Assembly: GCA_022545875.1 (NCBI GenBank) | Contig: JAKEIF010000126.1 | Location: 1 to 8,174 of the forward strand | DNA length: 8,174 nucleotides | Direction: 5' to 3' | DNA from: Nitrososphaera sp. | Lineage (GTDB): Archaea; Thermoproteota; Nitrososphaeria; Nitrososphaerales; Nitrososphaeraceae | In this document: one piece after another, positions 1 to 5,852 of the stretch | Layout of the letters: each line of letters begins with the position of its first letter | Position numbering within the stretch: the first letter of the stretch is position 1 | The notes under the pieces: model-generated | What the model was told of the DNA's origin: nothing | The model's database searches: none | The model's input: only the letters and a program-made list of their open reading frames with translations | Program-made: the position numbers and the translations under genes

Positions 1-1
1 G

Positions 2-151
2 ATGGCAGCAAGGACGAGGGCAGTTAACCAGCTCGCGTCGAACTATGGAGAGAGGGCAAGGCCGGCGCTTATGGAAATTCTGGATTCCATTCCTTCCAGC
101 GACGGCGGATTCAAGGCGTTCTGTCTCAGCATTATCGCCAAATTGAGATGA
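2..151 (+). CDS. 3' end of a small unidentified protein (probably truncated by the window edge)
   Basis: An open frame runs from the window edge to TGA at 149-151 and gives 49 residues ending in ...FCLSIIAKLR. The composition is protein-like: a mix of Ala, Arg, Leu and Ile with a segment LMEILDSIPSSDGGFKAF that would fold as a helix, a turn and a helix. There is an ATG at 2-4, but a start exactly at the window edge would be a coincidence, so the gene probably begins upstream and only its C-terminal part is seen. I do not recognise the family. It could be a chance frame, but no competing frame on either strand looks better here. Confidence 0.5.
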   Translation: MAARTRAVNQLASNYGERARPALMEILDSIPSSDGGFKAFCLSIIAKLR

Positions 152-472
152 CCGTTAGCCCTGCCCCAACCAATGTCATCAGCGGCGGAGCAGGGCGCCG
201 TTGCAGTGCGTCGGTCGTTAAAGCGTAGAGAATCTTCAATGACATTAAATAAAAGAAGAAAGGCGCATTGTAATTACAAAAAATTCCGCGAAATGACTTA
301 ATATTATTAAATAGAATGTTGTCCTATCAATTTTCCCGCGATAGAGCGGGATGTGTGTGGGTTTAGGCTCATTCCACGGTTCCTAGCAGGAGGCGTCTTT
401 GATAACTACATCGTAATTTGGGCTCCTTACTGTCTGCTTGATTTTTATTGCTACAATACCGTCAGTGCTGGC
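152..472. other. Intergenic stretch with AT-rich palindromes
   Basis: No convincing gene is visible. GCCCTGC (158-164) and GCAGGGC (190-196) could form a stem just after the first gene. A perfect 12-bp palindrome TTGTAATTACAA lies at 268-279, TTAATATTATTAA at 298-310, and a short hairpin TCCCGC/GCGGGA at 334-351. The frame of the next gene is open back to 353, but the promoter evidence puts its start at 473. Confidence 0.5.
442..449 (+). promoter_or_regulatory. TATA-like box of the 88-residue protein gene
   Basis: TTTTTATT is centred about 27-28 nt before the ATG at 473. This is the spacing expected if transcription starts at the ATG itself (a leaderless mRNA), and no Shine-Dalgarno sequence precedes the ATG. 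It helps fix the start at 473. Confidence 0.45.
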
Positions 473-739
473 ATGGATCACATTCTGGCAAGGATCAAAG
501 GTGCGCAGATGGATGAGATCAAGAAAGTCCTAAAGGCAGATGCTCCAGACCACGCAAGAGAAGGCTTACAGTTGAGGCACCTGTGGCGAAATATTGACGA
601 TCCTGAGGAGATCGTTTTCATTTTTACCGCGGCTGACTTGAACAGGGCCAGAAAGTATATCGAATCAATGCACGAACACGTCCGCGCGGGAAATCCTAAT
701 GCAATTCTGCCACAAATGCTGTTCTTAAAAGGTGAATGA
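473..739 (+). CDS. Small protein of 88 residues, possible dimeric alpha-beta-barrel (ferredoxin-like) fold
   Basis: The protein starts MDHILARIKG and ends PQMLFLKGE. Its pattern reads beta (ILARIKG), helix (DEIKKVLKADAP), beta (LQLRHLWRN), beta (EEIVFIFTA), helix (DLNRARKYIESMHEHVRA) and beta (AILPQMLFLK). That order and length fit the ferredoxin-like/dimeric alpha-beta-barrel class of small proteins, an inference from pattern only. No catalytic residues can be assigned, although His36, Trp38 and the DDP turn (42-44) look like family positions. The frame is open back to 353, but the extra 40 residues are hydrophobic and Cys/Tyr-rich in a non-protein-like way, and a TATA-like box sits 27-28 nt before 473. 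It stands alone, with no operon partner. Confidence 0.75.
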   Translation: MDHILARIKGAQMDEIKKVLKADAPDHAREGLQLRHLWRNIDDPEEIVFIFTAADLNRARKYIESMHEHVRAGNPNAILPQMLFLKGE

Positions 740-920
740 GGCGCCGGTATATCCGTACAATCCCAATCGGTTTTGAGATCCGCGGGGTCTAGCTCCCAGA
801 ACAATTTGAGAATCGCACAATCATAGGCACGCCATGATTTTCAAGAAAAAAGAATTGCACTACAGATACTAGTTGCATAAACTGTTATTATGATTGCGAT
901 TGTTTCACAGACGGAGTATC

Positions 921-1106
921 ATGTTATCAGGTTTCAATACGCAAAAACAGAAATCCATCAGTAGTTTTGTCCAATCAATCGACGATCAGAGTATCAGAAC
1001 GATCATGAAATACTTCAGAATCGAGGACTATGATTGCTTCGTCAATTTTGCCCGTAGCAGCGGCAGTAGCGTAAAGTTGGATAACAAAGTCAAACCAGAT
1101 GAATGA
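921..1106 (+). CDS. Possible small protein of 61 residues, unidentified
   Basis: The frame starts MLSGFNTQKQKSISSF and ends KLDNKVKPDE. It is hydrophilic with one predicted helix around SIRTIMKYF and has one Cys. GGAG at 913-916 lies four nt before the ATG, and TTATTATGA at 885-893 could be a TATA box about 32 nt upstream, so both initiation signals are plausible. The frame is open further to a TTG at 894, which would add nine basic residues and lose the GGAG spacing, so ATG 921 is preferred. No family is recognised and no membrane segment is present. A short 17-bp dyad follows the stop. It could be a chance frame. Confidence 0.5.
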   Translation: MLSGFNTQKQKSISSFVQSIDDQSIRTIMKYFRIEDYDCFVNFARSSGSSVKLDNKVKPDE

Positions 1107-1129
1107 CGTGCCACCAATTGCGATTTAGG

Positions 1130-1146
1130 TATGCCATAATGGCATA
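1130..1146. repeat. 17-bp dyad TATGCCA-TAA-TGGCATA
   Basis: Perfect 7-bp arms are separated by three bases, 24 nt after the stop codon at 1106. It could be a protein-binding operator or a small hairpin at the end of the preceding transcript. No T-run follows, so it does not look like a terminator. Confidence 0.5.
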
Positions 1147-1394
1147 GAATAACGAAGCCTGTCCTAGAGCATAATCCAATGTCGTCTGACAGAGCGCGAC
1201 CACGTATGACCAGCTGAAGATGCCGAGGCAAAGACAGTGAAGGCTTTACAGAGGGGATGACGCTCATATCGAAGAGACGGGTGATCGCCGAAATATTCAG
1301 GCATTCCTAAACAAGTAAAATGTCTGCGACATGTACGGCATGGTGGCAAGAAACGATGAGGAATCGCGCAGCCATACTCGATCCGCGCATACAA

Positions 1395-1428
1395 GCTAGA
1401 TGGCTCGTTGAATTTTTTAGAATCTAGC
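1395..1428. repeat. Inverted repeat GCTAGAT ... ATCTAGC
   Basis: Perfect 7-bp arms (1395-1401 and 1422-1428) flank a 20-base spacer that contains a T6 run. The function is unknown; it may be a stem-loop or a spaced binding site. Confidence 0.4.
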
Positions 1429-1467
1429 CACTATCACATTGTCCAAATGCCTACTAGATATTGTAGG

Positions 1468-1489
1468 GTGCATGCGAATTCGCAGGCAC
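1468..1489. repeat. 22-bp palindrome with TGCGAATTCGCA core
   Basis: A perfect 12-bp core (1473-1484) is extended by GTGC and GCAC arms with one non-pairing position on each side (A1472, G1485). This is long for chance in a gap without genes and has the symmetry of a dimeric regulator's site. No adjacent start codon was identified. Confidence 0.5.
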
Positions 1490-1629
1490 AGAGATTATGC
1501 AGTTCTTCGCGAAAAGACTGACAGGACGTGTAAGGGGATGGTTCGCAAACGCGATAGATAACAGGACAGTCAAAGCTCCGCAATGACGATATTTTCGAGT
1601 TATAGTGCATTCCAGACCGCGTAGGAAAT

Positions 1630-1641
1630 TTGTCCGGACAA
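1630..1641. repeat. Perfect 12-bp palindrome TTGTCCGGACAA
   Basis: This dyad is followed at once by a related GTCCAGAC. It shares the outer half-sites TTGT-N4-ACAA with the palindrome at 268-279. It may be a binding site, or it may form a stem near the 3' end of the minus-strand transcript that ends at 1683. Confidence 0.45.
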
Positions 1642-1651
1642 GTCCAGACGA

Positions 1652-1669
1652 CAAAAGAAAAAGAAGACG
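1652..1669 (-). terminator. T-rich tract after the 112-residue protein gene
   Basis: On the minus strand the sequence 14-31 nt past the stop reads CTTCTTTTTCTTTTGTC, a pyrimidine/T-rich tract of the kind that ends archaeal transcripts. The upstream side of the tract has no strong hairpin. Confidence 0.4.
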
Positions 1670-1682
1670 GATGGGCCTACTC

Positions 1683-2021
1683 TTAATACCACTTGGCCGT
1701 AACAATCTTGGGCTTTGTAAAGTAATCTTCTACTTCATTGAGTCTTTCCAGTGATCCTGTACCTTTTCTGAGATCCGAAAAAGACGAATCTGTTCGGACT
1801 TTATGAAACATTGAAAGAACCTGTTCCAGCGTCGCACCATGCTTCATGTCGTAATCAATCTGCCTGCACATGTTTGCAAGGCTGCCATATTTTTTGTGAT
1901 TCCTTTTCTCCCAACCCGAAGCGTTTTCTGACAAACCCCTGACATATTTTACAACTGTCTTTTGCATATGTTCAACGTGCCATTCCTTCATAGGGAAACT
2001 GTTTTTCTCCAAAAAAATCAT
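1683..2021 (-). CDS. Hypothetical helical protein of 112 residues
   Basis: The protein begins MIFLEKNSFPMKEWHVEHMQ and ends PKIVTAKWY. It is charged and mostly helical: helices are likely at about 11-33, 45-60 (YGSLANMCRQIDYDMK), 63-76 (ATLEQVLSMFHKV) and 90-101. There is one Cys, no signal peptide and no membrane segment, so it should be cytoplasmic. I do not recognise the family; a small regulatory or adaptor role is only a guess. ATG 2021 is preferred over the in-frame ATG at 1991 because a TATA-like box (CTTATATG on this strand) lies about 24 nt upstream of 2021. The stop is followed by a T-rich tract. It diverges from a putative small gene starting at 2073. Confidence 0.65.
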   Translation of the reverse strand: MIFLEKNSFPMKEWHVEHMQKTVVKYVRGLSENASGWEKRNHKKYGSLANMCRQIDYDMKHGATLEQVLSMFHKVRTDSSFSDLRKGTGSLERLNEVEDYFTKPKIVTAKWY

Positions 2022-2041
2022 TCATTTATGACCTTAGCCGA

Positions 2042-2050
2042 CATATAAGT
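2042..2050. promoter_or_regulatory. TATA-like box shared by divergent genes at 2021 and 2073
   Basis: The nearly self-complementary CATATAAG/CTTATATG is centred at about 2045. That is 24 nt from the minus-strand ATG (2021) and 28 nt from the plus-strand ATG (2073), close to the leaderless spacing in both directions. On the minus strand it is preceded by GAAC, which resembles a BRE more than the other flank does, so the minus direction may be the stronger one. Confidence 0.5.
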
Positions 2051-2072
2051 TCGCTGAAAGATCATCTCTTGC

Positions 2073-2243
2073 ATGCGGACAACAAAAAAGATAGAATCCC
2101 CAGTCTCAACCAGCGCGGCCTTGACTCTCAAACTGTCTAACGCTGAGGCGCAAACTCTTGAAATTCTAGCTAGTTTCAATTTCCCACAACACGTTTGCAT
2201 TGGCAAGGATGTTTGTACCTTTTTGAGGTTGGTTGATGAGTGA
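2073..2243 (+). CDS. Possible small protein of 56 residues, unidentified
   Basis: The frame begins MRTTKKIESPVSTS and ends KDVCTFLRLVDE. It has a basic start, a helical middle (SNAEAQTLEILASFNF) and two Cys (QHVCIGKDVC), a pair six residues apart. The composition is more protein-like than that of the longer minus-strand frame covering the same bases, which is rich in Ser and Arg. A TATA-like box centred 28 nt before the ATG supports a leaderless start. Pyrimidine-rich sequence at about 2335-2360 could end the transcript. No family is recognised and a chance frame cannot be excluded. Confidence 0.45.
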   Translation: MRTTKKIESPVSTSAALTLKLSNAEAQTLEILASFNFPQHVCIGKDVCTFLRLVDE

Positions 2244-2425
2244 GTCGCGTGTTCGTCGGGAATCGAAGGCCGACTACCTTTGGAGACTATTGACATAGTT
2301 AGTTGCTTAACCCGGAGAGTCCGGCGCGAAGATAGGCTTCTCTCTTTGGCTTCTTTTGCGAAACGGTGCATTGCGATAGCATATCCCCTAGCGACGCGGC
2401 CCTCGATGTGCCAGAATTTCGCAAG

Positions 2426-3100
2426 CTAATTCAGCCGCATCGCGTACTTTGACTTATTGTTGTCGAGGTATATGAGATCCAAATACGCGAGTTGAGTTTC
2501 CCCTTCATTTCCACTTTCCATCGCGAAGGCGAACGGATGAGTCACTTCAGCGAGATCAAAATCTGCCAAGCTCACCTCATACTCAATCCATTCTTTAGTC
2601 AAAGTCAGCTCCTTTTCATATGAAAAGACAACACTTCTCAGACCATGACTATCTTCTGGCAAGTTGCTATTTGGACTAGCCTTGGTATCCTTCTTACCAA
2701 CTGCGTACACGGTTATTATTTCACCACCATTTTCCCCGCGTGCGAGAAATGTGAGTGTTGTCGCATTGCTTAGGTCAACAGGAGAATTGCTCCTAAATCC
2801 GTAGGTTGCCTTGCCTATGGTGCCCGGTTTGTATTCCGCCAAGATACAAAACTCGCAGTGGTTCTCATCGTCAATAAAATTCTCGTCTACGTAAAGATAG
2901 TTTGAACCAAGAGCCTCGAAACCCTTCTCCCTATCGGTAAATGAGGATTTGATGTCTAATGGCATTTCTGACTTGCTGAAATGGTCGACAGCCGGATCTG
3001 CATTAATCTGGGGATTCACAGCTAGTCCTCCACTTAGGAAGAGCGCACTCAAAATTATCCCAATGGCCGCTGCGATCAAGACAACGGGATATTGCTTCAA
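2426..3100 (-). CDS. Secreted or membrane-anchored protein with a carbohydrate-binding-like beta-sandwich
   Basis: The 224 residues start with a positively charged tip and one hydrophobic segment (about 5-27, VVLIAAAIGIILSALFLSGG), so the rest should lie outside the cell, either anchored or released. Residues about 90-213 read as a jelly-roll of the galactose-binding/CIA30 kind: PVDLSNATTLTFLARG, EIITVYAVGK, EWIEYEVSLADF, PFAFAMES and QLAYLDLIYLD are typical strands of such domains, which often bind sugars. This assignment is by pattern only. A CxxC (Cys82, Cys85) sits in an acidic segment. The start must be TTG at 3098-3100: the codon before it is a stop, the next Met is residue 46, and using that would remove the hydrophobic segment. 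It diverges from the copper radical oxidase, which suggests a shared extracellular role. Confidence 0.75.
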   Translation of the reverse strand: MKQYPVVLIAAAIGIILSALFLSGGLAVNPQINADPAVDHFSKSEMPLDIKSSFTDREKGFEALGSNYLYVDENFIDDENHCEFCILAEYKPGTIGKATYGFRSNSPVDLSNATTLTFLARGENGGEIITVYAVGKKDTKASPNSNLPEDSHGLRSVVFSYEKELTLTKEWIEYEVSLADFDLAEVTHPFAFAMESGNEGETQLAYLDLIYLDNNKSKYAMRLN

Positions 3101-3122
3101 TTACAAGTTAGTCAAATGTTTA

Positions 3123-3132
3123 CATTATTTAA
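3123..3132 (-). promoter_or_regulatory. TATA-like box of the beta-sandwich protein gene
   Basis: On the minus strand TTAAATAATG is centred 28 nt before the TTG start at 3100, giving a leaderless transcript. This spacing independently supports the TTG start. Confidence 0.5.
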
Positions 3133-3163
3133 TCGATAGAGAACAACTGCCGTCCTTGTTGTG

Positions 3164-3204
3164 TATTTCAAGTTCCATATTGGCTATTCCATGTACTTGA
3201 AATA
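3164..3204. promoter_or_regulatory. Spaced 10-bp inverted repeat, candidate operator of the copper radical oxidase gene
   Basis: TATTTCAAGT (3164-3173) and ACTTGAAATA (3195-3204) are perfect inverted copies with centres 31 bp apart, about three helical turns. The right arm overlaps the TATA-like box of the oxidase gene. Inside the spacer TTCCAT occurs twice (3173-3178 and 3187-3192). A dimeric regulator bound here would be expected to affect access of TBP/TFB. Confidence 0.5.
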
Positions 3205-3207
3205 AAG
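3198..3207 (+). promoter_or_regulatory. TATA-like box of the copper radical oxidase gene
   Basis: TTGAAATAAAG lies about 23-24 nt before ATG 3226. No Shine-Dalgarno sequence precedes the ATG, so a leaderless transcript is likely. The spacing is a little short. Confidence 0.4.
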
Positions 3208-3225
3208 CTACAAGATTCTAATCTC

Positions 3226-5361
3226 ATGCCCAAGGTTTCTCGACGTGAGTTTCTAAAGTTTATAGCTGCTGGTGGAATCGCTGCAGCCGCAGGGTTTGCC
3301 GGGTTTAGTTCAATAGTTCCAAGGAATGCGAGCAGACAGGCGACTGCTCAGGGACCTGTCCCGTGGACTGACGGTCCCGATACTATCGGTCATGCGGTGC
3401 ACGTTGCCTTGCTCCCTAATGGGAAGGTGCTCTATGTTGGAGGCTCCGGCTGGCACCGAAAAGAATTCCAGGCGGGAACGTTCCAAGCAGGGATTTGGGA
3501 TCCAGTCAGCGGAGAGCATCACGCGCTTTCGCAGCCTAACAAGGACCTTTTCTGCTGTGGTCAAGTGCCTCTAGCCAACGGAAATATTTTGCTCGCAGGC
3601 GGCACCTTGGAATACAAGAGCCTTGCCCCCAACAAGAAGTACTGGGGGCTGGATGCGGCTTACGAGTTCGACTATGCTACTGAAACTTTTGTTGAACGCG
3701 ATTCGATGGCTCATGGCAGGTGGTACCCAACTCTGGTAGAATTGGAAGATGGAAAGATCCTGACAGTCGAGGGTTTTGACGAATTTGGCTACCACAATCT
3801 TTTGACAGAGATCTATGATCCCGAGACAGCCAGTTGGAGCATCTCATACGATCCCGATACCAGCAGGCAATATACTGTGGGTTGTGACTCCACAGGATGT
3901 GCAGAGGATTCCAATGGTAATCCTATTCCTGGTGCGCCTGGACCGGTTTACGGAGGAACTAACATGGGCGTTGCCCCTGGCGGTTTGGGCCTCTATCCTA
4001 GAATGCACTTGCTGCCAAACGGACGCGTTGCTGTAGTCGGTCAGGGAGCGACTAGGCGCATCTGGAACCCGGCGACACAAAAGTGGCACGGCGCAGGCAC
4101 CATTGCGAAGAGAAGCTATGGTACATCAGTTCTGCTTCCATTGCAAAATACCACAGACGAGCTGGGCTCGATTCTTGTTTGTGGCGGCTCCCCTACACCC
4201 AATGCAGGTGCTCTGAATTCAGCCCAGATATTCAAGCCAAGCAGCGCAGCGAGCTTTGCCTTCGTCGAAGAATCTGTCACCTCAATGACTTATCCGCGCC
4301 GGTACTGTAACCCGGTGATTCTTCCAAACGGCAAGATAATCATTTTCGGAGGAACGGCACAGGCTAACCTTCCTGAAGAAGCGGTATTTGTGCCAGAGAT
4401 GTTTGACCCGGATACAAAAACGTGGAGCGAGCTAGACCCCCACACGATCCGGCGAATATATCACTCCGGCGCCATACTGCTTCAGGATGGCCGCGTTTGG
4501 ACCATGGGCACATCATACAGCGTCATTTCCTACGAGACATCGACAGAGATCTATAGCCCCTCTTATTGTTTTGGAACTAGACCAGAAATAACGGACGCCC
4601 CGTCAGGCGCAGAGTATGGCGGCACGATTACAATTCAGACGCCCAACCCTGCCGCAGTCACTGAAATCTCCCTGCTCAAAGTCCCAACTACGACCCATCA
4701 TTATAACACCGATCAGAGACTAATTTGGCTCCAAATAATCAGCCGGACAGATTCCAGCGTCACGGTGTCTGCCCCCATCAACAGCAAGCTTGCACCCCCA
4801 GGCTACTATATGATCCATGTCCTGGAGGGTGACATTCCGTCAGAGGGGGCCATGATCCATGTAACCTTCGCTCCCTATAACCCGATTTTCTACGATGTTG
4901 GCACGCCGGGAGACTTTTCCATCACTCTTCAAAGCGGAAAGGACATCAGAGGAGGAGTTGAAGCACTTAGCGGATCAGTATTGGTAGGAAGGCAGCTAAA
5001 GACTTGGACCGTTAACCTGAAGAGGGTTTCGGCTCCCATCGGTTTCATCACGGCCGTTGTCCGCAGGAAGAGCGACGACTCGGTCGTCGCCGAATCCATT
5101 ACAGAACCGATTCCCGCATCCACTCTCTTGGCAACTTACAAGCCGTACACGTTTACGTTTGACCCACCGTATAACATACAGCCCAATGATCGCATCCTGA
5201 TAGAATATGATGGCCAGACTGGGGTTCGAATGGACGCCTGGCAGGCAGATAAGATTGATGGCTCAAAGACTCGGGCTGTACGGTTCAAGTCGGGCTCCCT
5301 CACCTATACTGGCGGCACGGTCATGAACGACAGAGACGTGTCAGGTACCATGTCAGAATAG
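3226..5361 (+). CDS. Tat-exported copper radical oxidase (galactose/glyoxal oxidase family)
   Basis: The 711-residue protein begins with a Tat signal: SRREFLK at 5-11, a hydrophobic Ala/Gly-rich stretch (12-30) and a likely ATA|Q cleavage after residue 41. Kelch-type blades fill about 50-445 (repeated LPNGK/DGRV...GG motifs), followed by the galactose-oxidase C-terminal early-set domain (DUF1929) at about 452-549. Expected active-site residues are present by motif: Cys110 (LFC) and Tyr167 (RWYP) for the thioether-linked radical cofactor, Tyr412-His413 (RIYHS) and His491 (THHYNTDQR) as copper ligands. Family members oxidise primary alcohols or aldehydes with O2 and release H2O2; the substrate here cannot be read from sequence. 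Tat export fits a folded enzyme. An extra beta-rich domain (about 560-711) may bind a surface or glycan. It is divergent from the beta-sandwich gene. Confidence 0.9.
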   Translation: MPKVSRREFLKFIAAGGIAAAAGFAGFSSIVPRNASRQATAQGPVPWTDGPDTIGHAVHVALLPNGKVLYVGGSGWHRKEFQAGTFQAGIWDPVSGEHHALSQPNKDLFCCGQVPLANGNILLAGGTLEYKSLAPNKKYWGLDAAYEFDYATETFVERDSMAHGRWYPTLVELEDGKILTVEGFDEFGYHNLLTEIYDPETASWSISYDPDTSRQYTVGCDSTGCAEDSNGNPIPGAPGPVYGGTNMGVAPGGLGLYPRMHLLPNGRVAVVGQGATRRIWNPATQKWHGAGTIAKRSYGTSVLLPLQNTTDELGSILVCGGSPTPNAGALNSAQIFKPSSAASFAFVEESVTSMTYPRRYCNPVILPNGKIIIFGGTAQANLPEEAVFVPEMFDPDTKTWSELDPHTIRRIYHSGAILLQDGRVWTMGTSYSVISYETSTEIYSPSYCFGTRPEITDAPSGAEYGGTITIQTPNPAAVTEISLLKVPTTTHHYNTDQRLIWLQIISRTDSSVTVSAPINSKLAPPGYYMIHVLEGDIPSEGAMIHVTFAPYNPIFYDVGTPGDFSITLQSGKDIRGGVEALSGSVLVGRQLKTWTVNLKRVSAPIGFITAVVRRKSDDSVVAESITEPIPASTLLATYKPYTFTFDPPYNIQPNDRILIEYDGQTGVRMDAWQADKIDGSKTRAVRFKSGSLTYTGGTVMNDRDVSGTMSE

Positions 5362-5420
5362 TATCGGCCACCAGCAGTAGGCAAAAGCAACCTACAGAAT
5401 AGATTGTCGTCTTGGAATGG

Positions 5421-5555
5421 CTACCTTTTGGTTGTAATGTATATTACTTCATTCTGAAGTGTCGCGGCTCCAGATTTTGCATCCTGATGCTTTCTGACGG
5501 CATTAGTAATCGCATTCCAAATTTCAGATTGCCGCTGCGGCGGTTGTTTCGACAT
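5421..5555 (-). CDS. Small hydrophilic protein of 44 residues
   Basis: The frame starts MSKQPPQRQSEIWNAI and ends VIYITTKR. It has a Pro/Gln-rich start and one long likely helix (SEIWNAITNAVRKHQDAKSG), with no membrane segment and no Cys. The composition is strongly protein-like for so short a frame. In-frame ATGs also occur at 5558 and 5576; the one at 5576 would give 51 residues and has TTATT about 26 nt upstream, so the true start is unsettled. It converges on the copper radical oxidase with 59 nt between the stops. No family is recognised; a DNA- or protein-binding helix is possible. Confidence 0.5.
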   Translation of the reverse strand: MSKQPPQRQSEIWNAITNAVRKHQDAKSGAATLQNEVIYITTKR

Positions 5556-5558
5556 CAT

Positions 5559-5852
5559 GAGCTTGATTGGGGGCATTGATTGCCTGATGAAACTTCGCAA
5601 TAACTAATATGTCAACGCTATCAAAGAGGTCTGCAATTTAGTGGTCTAGGCCATGGTTGAAGGCGCAACGGCACAAAAATATCCCCGATGTCGGCGAGAT
5701 TCGTAACTTTGCAAGATCAGGTGCAAAGTTCCTTGAATTAAAGAACCCCTGTATGTCGGCCCCCACATTGGCTAGATAGGAGAAATTCTATGGGCTATTT
5801 TGAACTTCTATGTAAATGGGAGAAGCTATCATTAACGATTACTTGAATTTAA
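5559..5852. other. Intergenic stretch with one strong hairpin
   Basis: No supportable gene is seen. The minus strand has a 40-residue frame (5646-5768), rejected for poor composition. The one notable item is a perfect 9-bp inverted repeat at 5705-5730. TTCTATG occurs twice as a direct repeat around 5786-5812. Confidence 0.4.
5705..5730. repeat. Perfect 9-bp inverted repeat AACTTTGCA ... TGCAAAGTT
   Basis: The arms 5705-5713 and 5722-5730 flank an 8-base loop (agatcagg). It could be an RNA hairpin or a regulator site. It is not followed by a T-run on either strand. Confidence 0.55.

Larger units (their letters stand above)
1107..1682. other. Long gene-poor stretch with several inverted repeats
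   Basis: About 576 bases contain no frame on either strand that I can support as a gene. The longer minus-strand frames here are Cys/Arg/His-rich and lack promoter signals. What stands out is a set of dyads: TATGCCA/TGGCATA (1130-1146), GCTAGAT/ATCTAGC (1395-1428), a 22-bp imperfect palindrome around TGCGAATTCGCA (1468-1489) and TTGTCCGGACAA (1630-1641). A T-rich tract on the minus strand (1652-1669) probably ends the gene starting at 2021. The rest could be decayed coding sequence or a non-coding RNA locus. Confidence 0.5.

Noticed and set aside
353..472. N-terminal extension of the 88-residue protein
   Set aside because: The extension has unlikely composition (many Cys, Tyr, aromatic residues), and the TATA-like box at 442-449 places the start at 473.
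833..878. Short frames such as the minus-strand one starting at 878
   Set aside because: It is under 30 residues, with no promoter or conserved feature.
1164..1394. Cys/His-rich minus-strand frame that might suggest a zinc-binding protein
   Set aside because: The Cys and His spacing fits no finger pattern I recognise, promoter signals are missing, and it overlaps another equally poor frame.
1454..1705. Minus-strand frame of 83 residues
   Set aside because: It overlaps the 3' end and terminator tract of the 112-residue gene, runs through palindromes, and has an Arg/Leu/Ser-rich shadow composition.
2018..2371. Minus-strand frame of 117 residues overlapping the 112-residue gene by ATGA
   Set aside because: It is rich in Ser, Arg and Met with no clear domain, its start has no TATA-like box at a suitable distance, and the opposite strand holds a better-supported small frame. 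The ATGA overlap keeps it from being fully excluded.
5646..5768. Minus-strand frame of 40 residues
   Set aside because: The composition is not protein-like, there is no placed promoter, and it contains the 9-bp hairpin.
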